From Oxalicibacterium solurbis (GTDB lineage: Bacteria > Pseudomonadota > Gammaproteobacteria > Burkholderiales > Burkholderiaceae_D): a DNA stretch of 64,000 nucleotides. Positions 9,344-20,245 of this stretch are shown in pieces. Location of the stretch: positions 62,001 through 126,000 of the forward strand of contig NZ_BMDP01000003.1 of assembly GCF_014635845.1 (NCBI RefSeq), written 5' to 3'. Numbering within the stretch: position 1 is the first letter of the stretch; every line of letters begins with the position of its first letter. A program made the position numbers and the translations under genes. Under the pieces are notes generated by a model, which was not told the DNA's origin, did not search any database, and saw only the letters and a program-made list of their open reading frames with translations.

Positions 9344-10003
9344 TTATTTCAGGCCTGCCACGTAATCCGCGACTGCCTGGATTTCCTCGTCCGACATCCG
9401 CTTGGCAATTGTCGTCATCGGCTCGCTGTTCTTGCGTGCGCCGGAACGGAAATTGACCAATTGTGCCGTCGTATAGTCCTGATGCTGCCCCGCCAGACGC
9501 GGAAACTGCGCCGGAATGCCTGCGCCATTCGCACTGTGGCATGCGGCACAGGCCGGTATGTGCTTCTCGGCGATGCCGCCGCGGAAAATCTTCTTGCCCA
9601 GTTCGACCGTCGCCGGATTGCGCGCCGCACCCGGCGCCGGTTTCTGCTTGGCCAGATAGGCCACGACGTTCTGGATATCTTCTTCCGTCATGGCCTTGGC
9701 AATACCGGTCATGATCGGATTGTTGCGCGCAGGGCTCTTGAAGTCGAGCAGCTGTTTATGGATGTAAGCGCCGGGCTGGCCGGTCAGCTTCGGGTTTTGC
9801 GAAATGGTCGAATTGCCGGCAGCGCCATGGCAGGCAATACAGGCCGTAATGTTGCGTGCCGCATCGCCTGTGTTGTAAAGCGCCTCTCCCTTGGCGGGAT
9901 CGGACTTGGCAGGTTTAGGGGCTTGGGCGCTGGCGAGAGAGGAAACGATTGCCAACATTGCAACGGACGCGATTTTTATGATTGGAAAACAAACTCGATT
10001 CAT
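9344..10003 (-). CDS. Dihaem cytochrome c4, periplasmic
   Basis: Soluble electron carrier that delivers electrons to terminal oxidases. The 219 residues begin with a Sec signal peptide (hydrophobic stretch ending SSLASA-QAP). Two homologous monohaem domains follow, each with CxxCH (CIACH and CAACH) and a downstream Met ligand (PIMTGIAKAM and EPMTTIAKRM), which is the cytochrome c4 pattern. Its position directly upstream of resB-ccsB links a c-type substrate with its maturation machinery. It is divergent from engB. Confidence 0.93.
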   Translation of the reverse strand: MNRVCFPIIKIASVAMLAIVSSLASAQAPKPAKSDPAKGEALYNTGDAARNITACIACHGAAGNSTISQNPKLTGQPGAYIHKQLLDFKSPARNNPIMTGIAKAMTEEDIQNVVAYLAKQKPAPGAARNPATVELGKKIFRGGIAEKHIPACAACHSANGAGIPAQFPRLAGQHQDYTTAQLVNFRSGARKNSEPMTTIAKRMSDEEIQAVADYVAGLK

Positions 10004-10182
10004 TCAAACACCCTGAGTATTTAAAATTCTGGCCTGAGGTGGCGACGTTTTGTTACCGTTCGTTCTGCACGTACTGCAATTGAAAGCTTTAGTTCCTCCG
10101 TGGGGCAATTATGCCTAGTCGTTGATTGTACAATAGCTTTTCGGCATTTTTGCCAGCCTTCACGTATTTTCCCATCCCCCCT

Positions 10183-10884
10183 ATGTCCCTACTTTGGCAA
10201 GCCCGTTTCTTCACCACGGTGAATCATCTCCGCGATTTGCCAAATACGCAAGTTCCCGAAATTGCTTTCGCCGGGCGTTCCAATGCCGGCAAATCGACGG
10301 CCATCAACATTCTGGCCAACCAGAAGAAACTCGCGTTTGCCTCCAAGACGCCGGGGCGTACGCAGCACATCAATTACTTTTCGATCGGCGGCGCCCACGT
10401 CGGCCAGCACCGCAAGGATGAAACCCGCGTGGACGAAATCCGCGGGCTGCTGGTCGACCTGCCGGGCTACGGCTATGCCGAGGTTTCCGGCTCCGCCAAG
10501 CTGCACTGGCAGGAATTGCTGGGCGATTACGTCCGGCAGCGCAAGCAGCTGGCGGCACTGATCCTGATCATGGACTCGCGCCGGCCGTTCACCGATCTCG
10601 ATATCCAGATGCTGGAATGGTTTGCGCCGACCGGCAAGCCCATTCATTGCCTGCTGACGAAAGCGGACAAATTGAACCGCAGCGAAAGCGCCGATGCCCT
10701 GCGCGCGGTACGCGCCCGCCTCGGCAGCTATGTGGATGAAGAAGGGAAGCCGTTTCCATTCACCGCCCAGCTTTTTTCCGCGCTCAAGCGCAGCGGCATC
10801 GACGAGGCCGACGATAAAATCCTGTCATTGCTGGGATTGAACGATGCGGAGGAGACCTCCGATGTCGCGCCGGTCATCTCGTGA
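10183..10884 (+). CDS. engB: Ribosome biogenesis GTPase EngB (YihA/YsxC)
   Basis: Essential small GTPase needed for assembly of the large ribosomal subunit. The 233 residues contain G1 GRSNAGKST, the G3 motif DLPGYG and the G4 motif TKAD in the YihA arrangement. The start MSLLWQARF is chosen because homologues begin just before the conserved F..S/T segment; no clear ribosome binding site is seen. An insert of about 15 residues ([14 protein letters not shown]) sits between the switch I region and G3. The gene is followed by the antisense-oriented small RNA locus and hemB. Confidence 0.94.
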   Translation: MSLLWQARFFTTVNHLRDLPNTQVPEIAFAGRSNAGKSTAINILANQKKLAFASKTPGRTQHINYFSIGGAHVGQHRKDETRVDEIRGLLVDLPGYGYAEVSGSAKLHWQELLGDYVRQRKQLAALILIMDSRRPFTDLDIQMLEWFAPTGKPIHCLLTKADKLNRSESADALRAVRARLGSYVDEEGKPFPFTAQLFSALKRSGIDEADDKILSLLGLNDAEETSDVAPVIS

Positions 10885-10911
10885 ATATGGATTCCGCGAA
10901 CCGGCCGCGCA

Positions 10912-11021
10912 TAAAAAAAGCCCTGGAGAAAGGGGAGTATCTCCAGGGCAATAACGCCATATCGCTATGGTAGCGATGCGGCCCCGCTCAGGGAGGAGAA
11001 GCGGGAGATGCATAGCATCTG
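10912..11021 (-). ncRNA. Predicted trans-acting small RNA with an anti-Shine-Dalgarno loop
   Basis: No family assignment is certain. Reading leftward from about 11021, the transcript would form four stem-loops. SL1 is AGATGC/GCATCT (11006-11020) and SL2 is CCCGCT/AGCGGG (10983-11005) with an 11-nt loop UCUCCUCCCUG. SL3 is ATCGCTA/TAGCGAT (10961-10977). The last is GCCCTGGAG/CTCCAGGGC (10920-10949) with loop AUACUCCCCUUU, followed by seven U (10913-10919), an intrinsic terminator. The C/U-rich loops are complementary to ribosome binding sites, as in the cuckoo/CcsR RNAs of alphaproteobacteria. A well-spaced promoter ends 7 nt upstream of SL1. No neighbour gene on this strand needs the terminator. 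Confidence 0.72.
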
Positions 11022-11027
11022 CCATCT

Positions 11028-12115
<1,088 letters not shown>

Positions 12116-12127
12116 ACATGCCGCCCA

Positions 12128-12158
12128 ATAAAAAAGCGCCCCGCGGAGCGCTTTTTTA
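12128..12158. terminator. Bidirectional terminator between hemB and the peroxiredoxin gene
   Basis: AAAAAAGCGC pairs with GCGCTTTTTT around the loop CCCGCGGA, so the A and T tracts serve both strands. Confidence 0.9.
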
Positions 12159-12170
12159 TTGGTGCAAATA

Positions 12171-12809
12171 TTATTTGTTCGGCTGTGGCGTCAAGCGCAG
12201 ATACGGCCGCTCGGCCTTGTAACCTTTCGGATACTTCTGTTTGATCACAGCCTCGTCCTGTACGGTCAACGGAATAATGACATCGTCGCCGTCGCGCCAG
12301 TTGCCCGGCGTCGCCACCGCATAACCATCCGTCAACTGCAGCGCATCAATGACGCGCAACACTTCATCGAAGTTGCGGCCGGTACTCATCGGATAGGTGA
12401 TGATCAGGCGCACGGCCTTTTTCGGATCGATGACGAACAGGGAACGGACCGTCGCCGTTGCCGACTGATTCGGATGAATCATGTCATACAGCGTCGAAAC
12501 GGTCTTGTCCGAATCGGCGATGATCGGAAAACCGACGACGGTTTTCTGCGTTTCCTCGATATCCTTGATCCACGACAGATGTTTTTCCGCCGCGTCCACC
12601 GACAGTGCGATCGCCTTGACGTTGCGCTTGTCGAACTCGGGTTTCAGCTTGGCAGTCAGGCCAAGTTCCGTGGTGCATACAGGCGTGAAATCCGCCGGAT
12701 GGGAAAACAGGACCACCCACGAATCGCCAGCCCAGTCATGAAACTTGATCTTCCCGATCGACGACTCCTGCTCGAAATCAGGTGCGGTATCGCCCAAACG
12801 TAATGTCAT
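12171..12809 (-). CDS. 1-Cys peroxiredoxin (Prx6 family)
   Basis: Cytoplasmic peroxidase that reduces H2O2 and organic peroxides through one peroxidatic cysteine. Cys45 lies in the Prx signature HPADFTPVCTTELG, and the 212-residue protein has no other cysteine, so resolution must use an external thiol. The long C-terminal domain (ending KYPKGYKAERPYLRLTPQ) is typical of Prx6/LsfA proteins rather than AhpC. It is flanked by terminators and appears monocistronic. Confidence 0.94.
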   Translation of the reverse strand: MTLRLGDTAPDFEQESSIGKIKFHDWAGDSWVVLFSHPADFTPVCTTELGLTAKLKPEFDKRNVKAIALSVDAAEKHLSWIKDIEETQKTVVGFPIIADSDKTVSTLYDMIHPNQSATATVRSLFVIDPKKAVRLIITYPMSTGRNFDEVLRVIDALQLTDGYAVATPGNWRDGDDVIIPLTVQDEAVIKQKYPKGYKAERPYLRLTPQPNK

Positions 12810-12955
12810 TACTTTCTCCTTTGCACTGTAATCGATCTCACTACAGCAAGACTACAACGAAATAGTCGTGCCGCCCAAAGACAGATATCCACTATACAAA
12901 TAACGGGAAGCTATGTGTATGACTTTCAGTCTGCGCTTCCCGCAGGAAACGCGCG

Positions 12956-14755
12956 TCAGAACCGGCGTATGTTCGCCAGCGATTGCGAAAATCTGTCGGC
13001 ATTCTGGAAACCGACAACGCGACCGCCCGGAATCTCATGGCCGCTCTTGTCAAAGAAGATGATGCCAGGCGGGCCGAACAGTTGAAAACGCTTCAACATC
13101 TCCTTGTCATCGGCATCGTTTTTCGTGACGTCCGCCTGCAGCAGCACCATATCCGCCAACTGTGCGCGCACGCGCGAATCGGGGAAAGTCAGTTTTTCCA
13201 TCTCGATGCACGAGACACACCAGTCCGCATAAAAATCCAGCATGACATATTTGCCGGCAGACTGCGTTAGCACCCTGTCCAGTTCAGTCACGGTCTTCAC
13301 GCGAACGAAGCTGACCCGAGCTTCCGGTGTCGATTGCAGATGCGACAGTGGCGCCAGCGGATCGTGCCCGCCGGCGGTTACGCCGACCAGTTGTACGGCA
13401 CCCAGCACGGCGAAAGCCAATCCTAGCGCACGCAACGCCCAGCCCTTGCCCACGCCCCACAACAGGTAGGCACCGTAACCGAGACCGATTGCCGCCCATC
13501 CCAGCATCTGAACCACTGCTGGAATGACAGGCGACACCATCCACCAAGCCACCGCCAGCATCAGTACCCCGAAGAAATGCTTGACGTCGCTCATCCACAT
13601 GCCGGCACGCGGCAACAGGCTGCCTGCCGACAGGCCAACCACCAGCAACGGCACACTCATCCCTATTGCCATCGCAAACAGTGCGCTACCGCCGATGACA
13701 ACATCACGCGTCTGGCTGATGTAAACCAATGCACCGGCCAGCGGCGCCGCGACGCAGGGCCCCACGATCAGCGCGGAAATCGCCCCCATCACAAACACGC
13801 CCAGCATCTTGCCGCCGGCAAACCGGCCGGACGTCTGCGTCAAACGTGTCTGCAATGCTGCCGGTACCTGTAATTGATATACATCGAACATCGACAAGGC
13901 CAGTACGGCCATCAGGATCGCGAAAGCGCCGAGAACCCAAGGATTCTGCAGTGCGGCCGCCAGCCCTTCGCCGATCAGGCCGGCTGCGATGCCGAGGGCG
14001 GTATAGACTATCGCCATCCCCAATGAATAAACCAGTGCCAGGATGAAACCGCGCGTACGGCCGACGCGTGCGCCCTCGCCAACAATGATGCCCGACAGAA
14101 TTGGAATCATCGGCAACACGCATGGCGTGAAGGCAAGGCCGAGGCCGAGCAGGAAAAACAGCGGCAGTATGGTTGGCAGGCTACCGCTCTGCAATGCACG
14201 CTCGATTCGGCCGGTTTCGGAGTCGTGCATTGCTCCAGCCGCCGCTCCGCTTGCGGCATTGCCGACAACTCCACCTGCGGTCAGGACCGTAGGATCCAAT
14301 TTGACATGCGTTTCCATCGGCGGATAGCACAACCCTTTATCCGCACATCCCTGGCTGGTCACCGATAACACGAAGGGGGCGCTTGCCTCGACCGGAATGC
14401 GGATCGTCACTTCCCTGTGATAGGTTTCGACGTTCTTTTGAAAAGTCTCGTCGAACTTGATGACGCCAGCGGGAATATTCGCCGCTCCCAGCACTGCATC
14501 GGATGCCTTGAAGGCAAAGCGCTCGCGATACAGGTAATAGCCGTCCGCGATCTTGAAATGGACGACGACGGTTCCGGCATCAGCCATTCCCGCCGACAGC
14601 TGGAACGCAACGTCCGGGGCCAGATAATCCTCGTCGGCCTGCGCAGGCAGCACCATCATCGCGCACATCACCGCGATCAGCATTTGCAGCATTGCCGCCA
14701 TGCTGCGCACATGCGCAAACAACGAATATTGTTTCTCTTTACCCACTCTATCCAC
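12956..14755 (-). CDS. dsbD: DsbD, thiol:disulfide interchange protein
   Basis: Carries reducing power from cytoplasmic thioredoxin across the inner membrane to periplasmic DsbC, DsbG and apocytochromes. All three modules are visible in 599 residues. The N-terminal alpha domain has a Cys pair (GCADKGLCYPP), the eight-helix core has membrane cysteines in FTPCVLPM and GPCVAAP, and the C-terminal thioredoxin domain has WCVSC. The GTG at 14755 is favoured because AGGAG lies 6 nt upstream, inside the end of cutA; ATG 14701 has no such site. Three bases separate it from cutA, so the two are translationally coupled. Confidence 0.94.
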   Translation of the reverse strand: MDRVGKEKQYSLFAHVRSMAAMLQMLIAVMCAMMVLPAQADEDYLAPDVAFQLSAGMADAGTVVVHFKIADGYYLYRERFAFKASDAVLGAANIPAGVIKFDETFQKNVETYHREVTIRIPVEASAPFVLSVTSQGCADKGLCYPPMETHVKLDPTVLTAGGVVGNAASGAAAGAMHDSETGRIERALQSGSLPTILPLFFLLGLGLAFTPCVLPMIPILSGIIVGEGARVGRTRGFILALVYSLGMAIVYTALGIAAGLIGEGLAAALQNPWVLGAFAILMAVLALSMFDVYQLQVPAALQTRLTQTSGRFAGGKMLGVFVMGAISALIVGPCVAAPLAGALVYISQTRDVVIGGSALFAMAIGMSVPLLVVGLSAGSLLPRAGMWMSDVKHFFGVLMLAVAWWMVSPVIPAVVQMLGWAAIGLGYGAYLLWGVGKGWALRALGLAFAVLGAVQLVGVTAGGHDPLAPLSHLQSTPEARVSFVRVKTVTELDRVLTQSAGKYVMLDFYADWCVSCIEMEKLTFPDSRVRAQLADMVLLQADVTKNDADDKEMLKRFQLFGPPGIIFFDKSGHEIPGGRVVGFQNADRFSQSLANIRRF

Positions 14756-14758
14756 CTG

Positions 14759-15112
14759 TTACTCCTGGATGTCTGTACCGCCAGCGACCTGCTTTTTCAA
14801 CCATTCAAGATAATCCCGCGAACCGGCTACAATCGGCACCGCCACGATTTCCGGCACGTCATACGGATGCAATTCGCGTATCGCAATCTCCAGCTCTGCA
14901 TAACGCGCCTGCACGGATTTGATATGAACCGCCACTTCGGTGGCTTCCTCGATCGCATCCTGCCATCGATAGACAGCCCGAATCGACGGCAACAGATGGA
15001 CACAGGCAGCCAAGCGTCGTTCGACGAGGGCATGTGCAAGTTTCTGTGCGCTTGCCTCGTCGGGAACCGTCGTCATGACCAGCAGCGCGCAGAATCCATC
15101 CTTGTCGTTCAT
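14759..15112 (-). CDS. cutA: CutA1 divalent-cation tolerance protein
   Basis: Small trimeric ferredoxin-like-fold protein linked to copper tolerance in E. coli; its molecular role is unsettled. The 117-residue product shows the family signatures ACVHLLP, YRW and the C-terminal SRDYLEWL. The start MNDKDGF at 15112 gives the usual length; a longer frame would run back through the rplQ terminator. It precedes dsbD by 3 bp, the arrangement found in E. coli. Confidence 0.9.
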   Translation of the reverse strand: MNDKDGFCALLVMTTVPDEASAQKLAHALVERRLAACVHLLPSIRAVYRWQDAIEEATEVAVHIKSVQARYAELEIAIRELHPYDVPEIVAVPIVAGSRDYLEWLKKQVAGGTDIQE

Positions 15113-15163
15113 GTTCTGTAGTACGTCAGCTTGTTCGATCCGGTTACAGTAAACGAATATGCC

Positions 15164-15200
15164 GAAAAAACAAAAGCCAGGCACAAGCCTGGCTTTTTTA
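15164..15200 (-). terminator. Terminator at the end of the ribosomal superoperon
   Basis: The 11-bp stem AAAAGCCAGGC/GCCTGGCTTTT (15172-15182 with 15187-15197) is followed on the minus strand by a T-rich tail. It lies just after rplQ and before cutA. Confidence 0.9.
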
Positions 15201-15238
15201 TCGATTGCCGCGCCATCAATGACGGCGTCAAGCGATCG

Positions 15239-15634
15239 TTATTCCGCGCTGTTGTCTTCGACAGCTTCGGTGTTTTCCGGACGGTCGACCAGTTCGACAA
15301 ACGCCATCGGAGCGTTGTCGCCGACACGGAAACCCATTTTCAGGATACGCAGATAGCCGCCGTTGCGGTTTGCGTAGCGTGGGCCGAGTTCGGAGAACAG
15401 CTTGCCGACGATTTCACGATCGCGCAGGCGGTTGAAGGCCAAGCGCTTGTTCGCCAGCGTATCGGTCTTGCCCAGGGTCAGGATCGGTTCGACGACGCGA
15501 CGCAGTTCCTTGGCTTTCGGCAGCGTGGTTTTGATCGCTTCGTGACGCAACAGCGAAACAGTCATGTTACGGAGCATCGCGAGGCGGTGCGAGGAAGTAC
15601 GGTTCAGCTTACGGAGGCCGTGACGGTGACGCAT
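15239..15634 (-). CDS. rplQ: 50S ribosomal protein L17
   Basis: Large-subunit protein near the peptide exit tunnel. The 131-residue protein has the standard N-terminus [17 protein letters not shown] and an acidic tail ([10 protein letters not shown]). It is the last gene of the alpha-type segment after rpoA, with 124 bp between them, and is followed by a strong terminator. Confidence 0.97.
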   Translation of the reverse strand: MRHRHGLRKLNRTSSHRLAMLRNMTVSLLRHEAIKTTLPKAKELRRVVEPILTLGKTDTLANKRLAFNRLRDREIVGKLFSELGPRYANRNGGYLRILKMGFRVGDNAPMAFVELVDRPENTEAVEDNSAE

Positions 15635-15758
15635 GGTGATTCCTTTCAGGTTTCGAGTTTAAATCCAGTTCTTCTATCGTCGCTTGCCAGCGACGCGGAC
15701 CGGTAGTTCAATCAATAACAAACAAAGCGAGGCGAAGTATACCCCGCCTCGCAGCAAA

Positions 15759-16736
15759 TTACTTCTCCAGACCGGCAGGCGGCCAGTTTTCCAGCTTCAT
15801 GCCCAGCGTCAAACCGCGGGATGCCAGCACTTCCTTGATTTCATTCAGGGACTTGCGGCCGAGGTTCGGCGTCTTCAGCAGTTCATTCTCGCTACGCTGG
15901 ATCAGATCGCCAATGTAGTAGATGTTTTCTGCTTTCAGGCAGTTTGCGGAACGGACCGTCAGTTCCAGATCGTCGACCGGACGCAGCAGGATAGGATCGA
16001 CAGCCGGTGCACGCGAAGGAGCATCTGCCGGCACTTCTGTGCCTTCCAGTGCTGCGAACACATTCAACTGATCGACCAGCACACGGGCCGATTGGCGGAT
16101 CGCTTCTTCCGGCGTGATCACACCATTGGTTTCGATGTTGATGACCAGACGATCCAGATCGGTACGTTGCTCGACGCGAGCGGATTCCACTGCGTACGAC
16201 ACGCGGCGAACCGGCGAGAACGATGCGTCCAGAATGATACGGCCGATCGTCTTGTTGGTATCTTCCGACAGGCGACGCACGTTGCCCGGCACATAGCCGC
16301 GGCCTTTTTCAACCTTGATCTGCATATCCAGCTTGCCACCGGCGGTCAGATGCGCGATCACGTGGTCTGGATTAATCAGTTCGACATCGTGCGGCAGTTC
16401 GATATCCGAAGCCAGCACGGCGCCTTCGCCTTCCTTCTTCAGGATCAGCGTGACATCATCGCGGTTGTGCAGTTTGAAGACCACACCTTTCAGGTTCAAC
16501 AGCAGATCGACGACGTCTTCCTGCACGCCGTCCAGCGACGAGTATTCGTGCACGACGCCCGCGATCGTCACCTCGGTCGGCGCATAGCCGATCATCGATG
16601 ACAGCAGCACGCGGCGCAACGCATTACCCAGCGTATGACCGTAGCCGCGCTCGAATGGCTCCATCACGACTTTCGCGTGACCGGCACCCAGCACTTCGAC
16701 TTCAATGATACGAGGCTTCAACAAACTGTTTTGCAT
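15759..16736 (-). CDS. rpoA: RNA polymerase subunit alpha
   Basis: Scaffold of RNA polymerase assembly. The 325-residue protein has the dimerising N-terminal domain ([18 protein letters not shown]) and the C-terminal domain that contacts UP elements and activators. The C-terminal domain includes [36 protein letters not shown]. It sits between rpsD and rplQ as in the classical alpha operon. A 149-bp gap upstream holds no other gene. Confidence 0.98.
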   Translation of the reverse strand: MQNSLLKPRIIEVEVLGAGHAKVVMEPFERGYGHTLGNALRRVLLSSMIGYAPTEVTIAGVVHEYSSLDGVQEDVVDLLLNLKGVVFKLHNRDDVTLILKKEGEGAVLASDIELPHDVELINPDHVIAHLTAGGKLDMQIKVEKGRGYVPGNVRRLSEDTNKTIGRIILDASFSPVRRVSYAVESARVEQRTDLDRLVINIETNGVITPEEAIRQSARVLVDQLNVFAALEGTEVPADAPSRAPAVDPILLRPVDDLELTVRSANCLKAENIYYIGDLIQRSENELLKTPNLGRKSLNEIKEVLASRGLTLGMKLENWPPAGLEK

Positions 16737-16885
16737 GTAATGTCCTTTTCAATACCCTCGGCTCGTTACACCGATAAGGCTGATGGAGTGATAACGACTG
16801 CTGCTGGAAGAACCGGAGAAAACAGCGCCGCCGCGCGCTTGTAATCCGGCTCTTGAATGCGATACAGCGGCGGCAAATACTACGA

Positions 16886-17509
16886 TTAACGCGAATACAG
16901 TTCGACGATCAGCGATTCGTTGACGTCGTTGGCAATTTCGCTGCGGTCCGGAACCGATTTGAAGGTGCCTTCCATCTTCTTGGAATCAACCGACACCCAC
17001 GACGGCATGCCGACTTGTTCAGCCAGCGACAGCGCTTCGACGATACGCGCCTGCTTCTTGGCCTTTTCGCGCACGGCGATGACATCGCCCGGCTTGACCT
17101 GATACGACGCGATGTTCACGACGATACCGTTGACGGTGAAGGCTTTATGCGAAACCAGCTGACGGCTTTCCGCGCGGGTCGAGCCGAAGCCCATGCGATA
17201 GATGACGTTGTCCAGACGGCCTTCCAGCAGCTTCAGCAGCGTTTCACCGGTGTTGCCTTTGCGGCGATCCGCTTCGGCAAAATAGCGGCGGAACTGGCGC
17301 TCCAGCACGCCGTACATGCGCTTGACCTTCTGCTTTTCACGCAGCTGGTTGCCGTAATCCGACGTACGTGCGCCGGAGGTGCGGCCATGCTGACCCGGCT
17401 TGGAGTCGAGCTTGCACTTGGAATCGAGCGAACGACGTGCGCTCTTCAGAAACAGGTCGGTACCCTCGCGACGCGAGAGTTTTGCTTTTGGTCCGATATA
17501 ACGTGCCAC
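16886..17509 (-). CDS. rpsD: 30S ribosomal protein S4
   Basis: Primary 16S rRNA-binding protein and, in E. coli, translational repressor of the alpha operon. The 207 residues begin [16 protein letters not shown] and contain the S4 RNA-binding fold in the C-terminal half ([19 protein letters not shown]). No zinc-binding Cys cluster is present. A terminator-like hairpin lies between it and the upstream gene rpsK. Confidence 0.97.
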   Translation of the reverse strand: MARYIGPKAKLSRREGTDLFLKSARRSLDSKCKLDSKPGQHGRTSGARTSDYGNQLREKQKVKRMYGVLERQFRRYFAEADRRKGNTGETLLKLLEGRLDNVIYRMGFGSTRAESRQLVSHKAFTVNGIVVNIASYQVKPGDVIAVREKAKKQARIVEALSLAEQVGMPSWVSVDSKKMEGTFKSVPDRSEIANDVNESLIVELYSR

Positions 17510-17586
17510 GGTGTTTTCCTTTTATCAAATGACGCCCCAAATTCATCGGGCGCTAGTCTGATCTGCCTGCAATCAGACGGTGGGCT

Positions 17587-17618
17587 TAAGAACAAAACCC
17601 GCCAAGGGCATTGGCGGG
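17587..17618 (-). terminator. Terminator-like hairpin inside the operon, between rpsK and rpsD
   Basis: A perfect 8-bp stem CCCGCCAA/TTGGCGGG (17598-17605 with 17611-17618) has a 5-nt loop. On the minus strand it is followed by TTTTGTTCTT. It could act as an attenuator that lowers rpsD-rpoA-rplQ expression relative to rpsM-rpsK. Confidence 0.6.
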
Positions 17619-17659
17619 CATTTACTGCAATTCAGACGGTCGAAACGACCGCCCGGATT

Positions 17660-18061
17660 TTAGATACGACGACGTTTCGGCGGGCGGCAGCCGTTGTGCG
17701 GAACCGGCGTCACATCCTGGATCTGGGTGATCTTGATACCCAGGTTGTTCAGCGCGCGAACCGACGATTCACGGCCAGGACCCGGGCCCTTGATACGCAC
17801 TTCCAGGTTCTTGATACCGCATTCGATCGCGACCTTGCCTGCAGCTTCTGCAGCAACCTGCGCAGCAAACGGGGTCGATTTACGCGACCCCTTAAAGCCT
17901 GCGCCGCCGGACGTTGCCCAAGACAGGGCATTGCCTTGACGGTCGGTGATCGTGATGATCGTGTTGTTGAAAGACGCGTGAATGTGCGCGATGCCTTCAG
18001 CAACGTTCTTCTTAACTTTCTTACGCACACGTGCTGCGGCGTTATTCGGTGCTTTTGCCAT
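17660..18061 (-). CDS. rpsK: 30S ribosomal protein S11
   Basis: Platform protein of the small subunit near the mRNA exit site. The 133 residues carry the S11 core ([30 protein letters not shown]) and the C-terminal [18 protein letters not shown]. It follows rpsM by 37 bp and precedes the hairpin before rpsD. Confidence 0.98.
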   Translation of the reverse strand: MAKAPNNAAARVRKKVKKNVAEGIAHIHASFNNTIITITDRQGNALSWATSGGAGFKGSRKSTPFAAQVAAEAAGKVAIECGIKNLEVRIKGPGPGRESSVRALNNLGIKITQIQDVTPVPHNGCRPPKRRRI

Positions 18062-18098
18062 TATAAGTTTCCTTGAATCCGACTAGCGTTTGCCTGGA

Positions 18099-18464
18099 TT
18101 ATTTCTTCAGCGACTGCGCTGCCTTGCGCGGGCCCTTACGGGTACGAGCATTGGTACGCGTACGCTGACCGCGAAGAGGCAGACCACGGCGATGACGCAG
18201 GCCGCGGTAGCAACCCAGATCCATCAAACGCTTGATGTTCATCGACAGTTCACGGCGCAGATCGCCTTCGACGATGAACTTGGCGATTTCATCGCGCAGC
18301 TTTTCCAGCTCGTTATCGTCGAGGTCCTTGACCTTCTTCGTGGTCGGCACACCCGTCGCTTCGCAAATTTGTTGCGAACGAGGACGACCGATACCATAAA
18401 TTGCGGTCAGGCCGATTACGGTATGTTGATGGTTGGGGATATTCACCCCTGCGATACGTGCCAT
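18099..18464 (-). CDS. rpsM: 30S ribosomal protein S13
   Basis: Head protein of the small subunit that forms bridges to the large subunit and contacts P-site tRNA. The 121 residues begin [15 protein letters not shown]. They carry the helix-two-turn-helix ([17 protein letters not shown]) and a basic tail ([18 protein letters not shown]). It lies downstream of rpmJ. Confidence 0.98.
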   Translation of the reverse strand: MARIAGVNIPNHQHTVIGLTAIYGIGRPRSQQICEATGVPTTKKVKDLDDNELEKLRDEIAKFIVEGDLRRELSMNIKRLMDLGCYRGLRHRRGLPLRGQRTRTNARTRKGPRKAAQSLKK

Positions 18465-18492
18465 TCGTTATTCCTCAATCGATAACGTTAAA

Positions 18493-18606
18493 TTAACCTT
18501 GGCGCTGCTTGTGGCGTGGTTCGGTGCAGATGACACGAATAACGCCTTTGCGCTTGATGATCTTGCAGTTGCGGCAGATCCGCTTGACTGATGCGAGCAC
18601 TTTCAT
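18493..18606 (-). CDS. rpmJ: 50S ribosomal protein L36, zinc-ribbon type
   Basis: The shortest ribosomal protein, 37 residues, beginning [15 protein letters not shown] and ending PRHKQRQG before TAA. Cys11, Cys14, Cys27 and His32 form the zinc ribbon, so this is the zinc-dependent version. It is located between infA and rpsM, its standard place in this superoperon. Confidence 0.95.
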   Translation of the reverse strand: MKVLASVKRICRNCKIIKRKGVIRVICTEPRHKQRQG

Positions 18607-18646
18607 TTTTTGCCCTCTTTCCTACAGTTCTGATTCGTTCTAAAAG

Positions 18647-18865
18647 TTACTTCGTGCGGAACACAATCCGCGCCCTGCTCAAATCGTAAGGTGTCAGCTC
18701 AACCGTCACCTTGTCGCCTGGAAGGATGCGAATGTAGTTCATCCGCATCTTTCCCGAAATATGCCCGAGCACAATATGCCCGTTTTCCAGCTTGACCCTA
18801 AACGTTGCATTCGGCAGATTCTCGAGAATCTCGCCCTGCATTTGAATTACGTCGTCTTTTGCCAT
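18647..18865 (-). CDS. infA: Translation initiation factor IF-1
   Basis: Binds the A site of the 30S subunit during initiation. The 72-residue OB-fold protein reads [17 protein letters not shown] at its start, with the conserved [16 protein letters not shown] and the end RIVFRTK. Presence of infA between secY and rpmJ is typical of betaproteobacteria, unlike E. coli where infA is elsewhere. Confidence 0.97.
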   Translation of the reverse strand: MAKDDVIQMQGEILENLPNATFRVKLENGHIVLGHISGKMRMNYIRILPGDKVTVELTPYDLSRARIVFRTK

Positions 18866-18889
18866 TCGTTCTCGCCTGTGTCCCCGTAC

Positions 18890-20221
18890 TTATCGCGACG
18901 GAATACCACCCTTGAAATTCGCCTTGCGTAGCAACGATTCATATTGCTGCGACATCACGTAATTCTGTACTTGCGCCATGAAATCCATCGTAACGACAAC
19001 GATAATCAACAGCGAGGTACCACCGAAATAGAACGGCACTTTCCAGCGCGCAATCAGGAACTCCGGCAACAGGCAAACCAGCGTGATGTACACAGCACCG
19101 GCCAGCGTCAGTCTCGTCAGAATCTTGTCGATGTAACGCGCCGTCTGATCGCCTGGACGAATACCAGGAACAAACGCACCACTTTTCTTCAGGTTATCCG
19201 CCGTTTCCTTGCTGTTAAATACCAGTGCGGTATAAAAGAAGCAGAAGAAAACGATGGCAATCGCATACAGCAGCGCATGGATCGGTTCGCCTGGCGCCAT
19301 CGATGCCGCCAAATCCTTCAGGAAGCGAATGAAAGCACTTGTCGTCTCACCTGACGTAAACCAACTGGTGATCGTCGCCGGGAACAGGATGATCGACGAT
19401 GCAAAGATCGGCGGAATCACGCCCGCCATGTTCAGCTTCAGCGGCAGATGACTGCTCTGTCCACCATAGATCTTGTTACCGACCTGACGCTTCGCATAAT
19501 TCACCAGAATCTTGCGCTGACCGCGTTCGATGAACACGACCAGATACGTCACCACAGCCACCACTGCACAAATCAGGATTGCCGACAACGTACTCATCGA
19601 ACCGGTACGCACCAGCTCGAACAATCCACCGATCGCATTCGGCAAGCCTGCAGCGATACCGGCAAAGATGATGATCGAGATACCGTTGCCCAGACCACGC
19701 TCGGTGATCTGCTCACCCAGCCACATCAGGAACATCGTACCGGTCACCAACGTGATAACCGTCGTCAGGCGAAAAGCCAAGCCCGGGTCAATCACCAGTC
19801 CGACCTGCGATTCCAGTGCAATCGCGATACCCAAGCCCTGGAACGTCGCCAGCAACAAGGTGCCGTAACGCGTGTACTGGGTAATCTTGCGACGACCTGA
19901 TTCGCCTTCCTTCTTCAGCGCCTCCAATTGTGGCGACACGACCGTCATCAGCTGCATGATGATCGATGCAGAAATGTACGGCATGATGCCCAACGCGAAC
20001 ACCGTGAAGCGCGACAGTGCGCCACCGGAGAACATGTTGAACATACCCAGGATGCCGCCCTGGTTTTGCTTGAACAACTGCGCCAGCTGATCCGGATCAA
20101 TGCCCGGAACAGGAATGTGCGCACCGATACGGAACACGATCAGCGCACCAAGCAGGAACCAGAGACGACCCCACGGAAATCCGCTGGCCGAACCTTTGGC
20201 AAGCTGAGGAGCAGTAGCCAA
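18890..20221 (-). CDS. secY: Protein translocase subunit SecY
   Basis: Pore-forming subunit of the Sec translocon in the inner membrane. The 443 residues form ten hydrophobic segments. Conserved motifs include [29 protein letters not shown], and the cytoplasmic loop [16 protein letters not shown] that contacts SecA and the ribosome. It follows rplO as in the spc operon. Confidence 0.98.
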   Translation of the reverse strand: MATAPQLAKGSASGFPWGRLWFLLGALIVFRIGAHIPVPGIDPDQLAQLFKQNQGGILGMFNMFSGGALSRFTVFALGIMPYISASIIMQLMTVVSPQLEALKKEGESGRRKITQYTRYGTLLLATFQGLGIAIALESQVGLVIDPGLAFRLTTVITLVTGTMFLMWLGEQITERGLGNGISIIIFAGIAAGLPNAIGGLFELVRTGSMSTLSAILICAVVAVVTYLVVFIERGQRKILVNYAKRQVGNKIYGGQSSHLPLKLNMAGVIPPIFASSIILFPATITSWFTSGETTSAFIRFLKDLAASMAPGEPIHALLYAIAIVFFCFFYTALVFNSKETADNLKKSGAFVPGIRPGDQTARYIDKILTRLTLAGAVYITLVCLLPEFLIARWKVPFYFGGTSLLIIVVVTMDFMAQVQNYVMSQQYESLLRKANFKGGIPSR

Positions 20222-20245
20222 TGTTTACCCCGTTATCAGACTGCT

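Noticed and set aside
10825-11025. 66-codon minus-strand open frame across the engB-hemB spacer
   Set aside because: Its sequence is made of the hairpins of the predicted small RNA, it runs into engB, and no ribosome binding site precedes it. An RNA explanation fits better.
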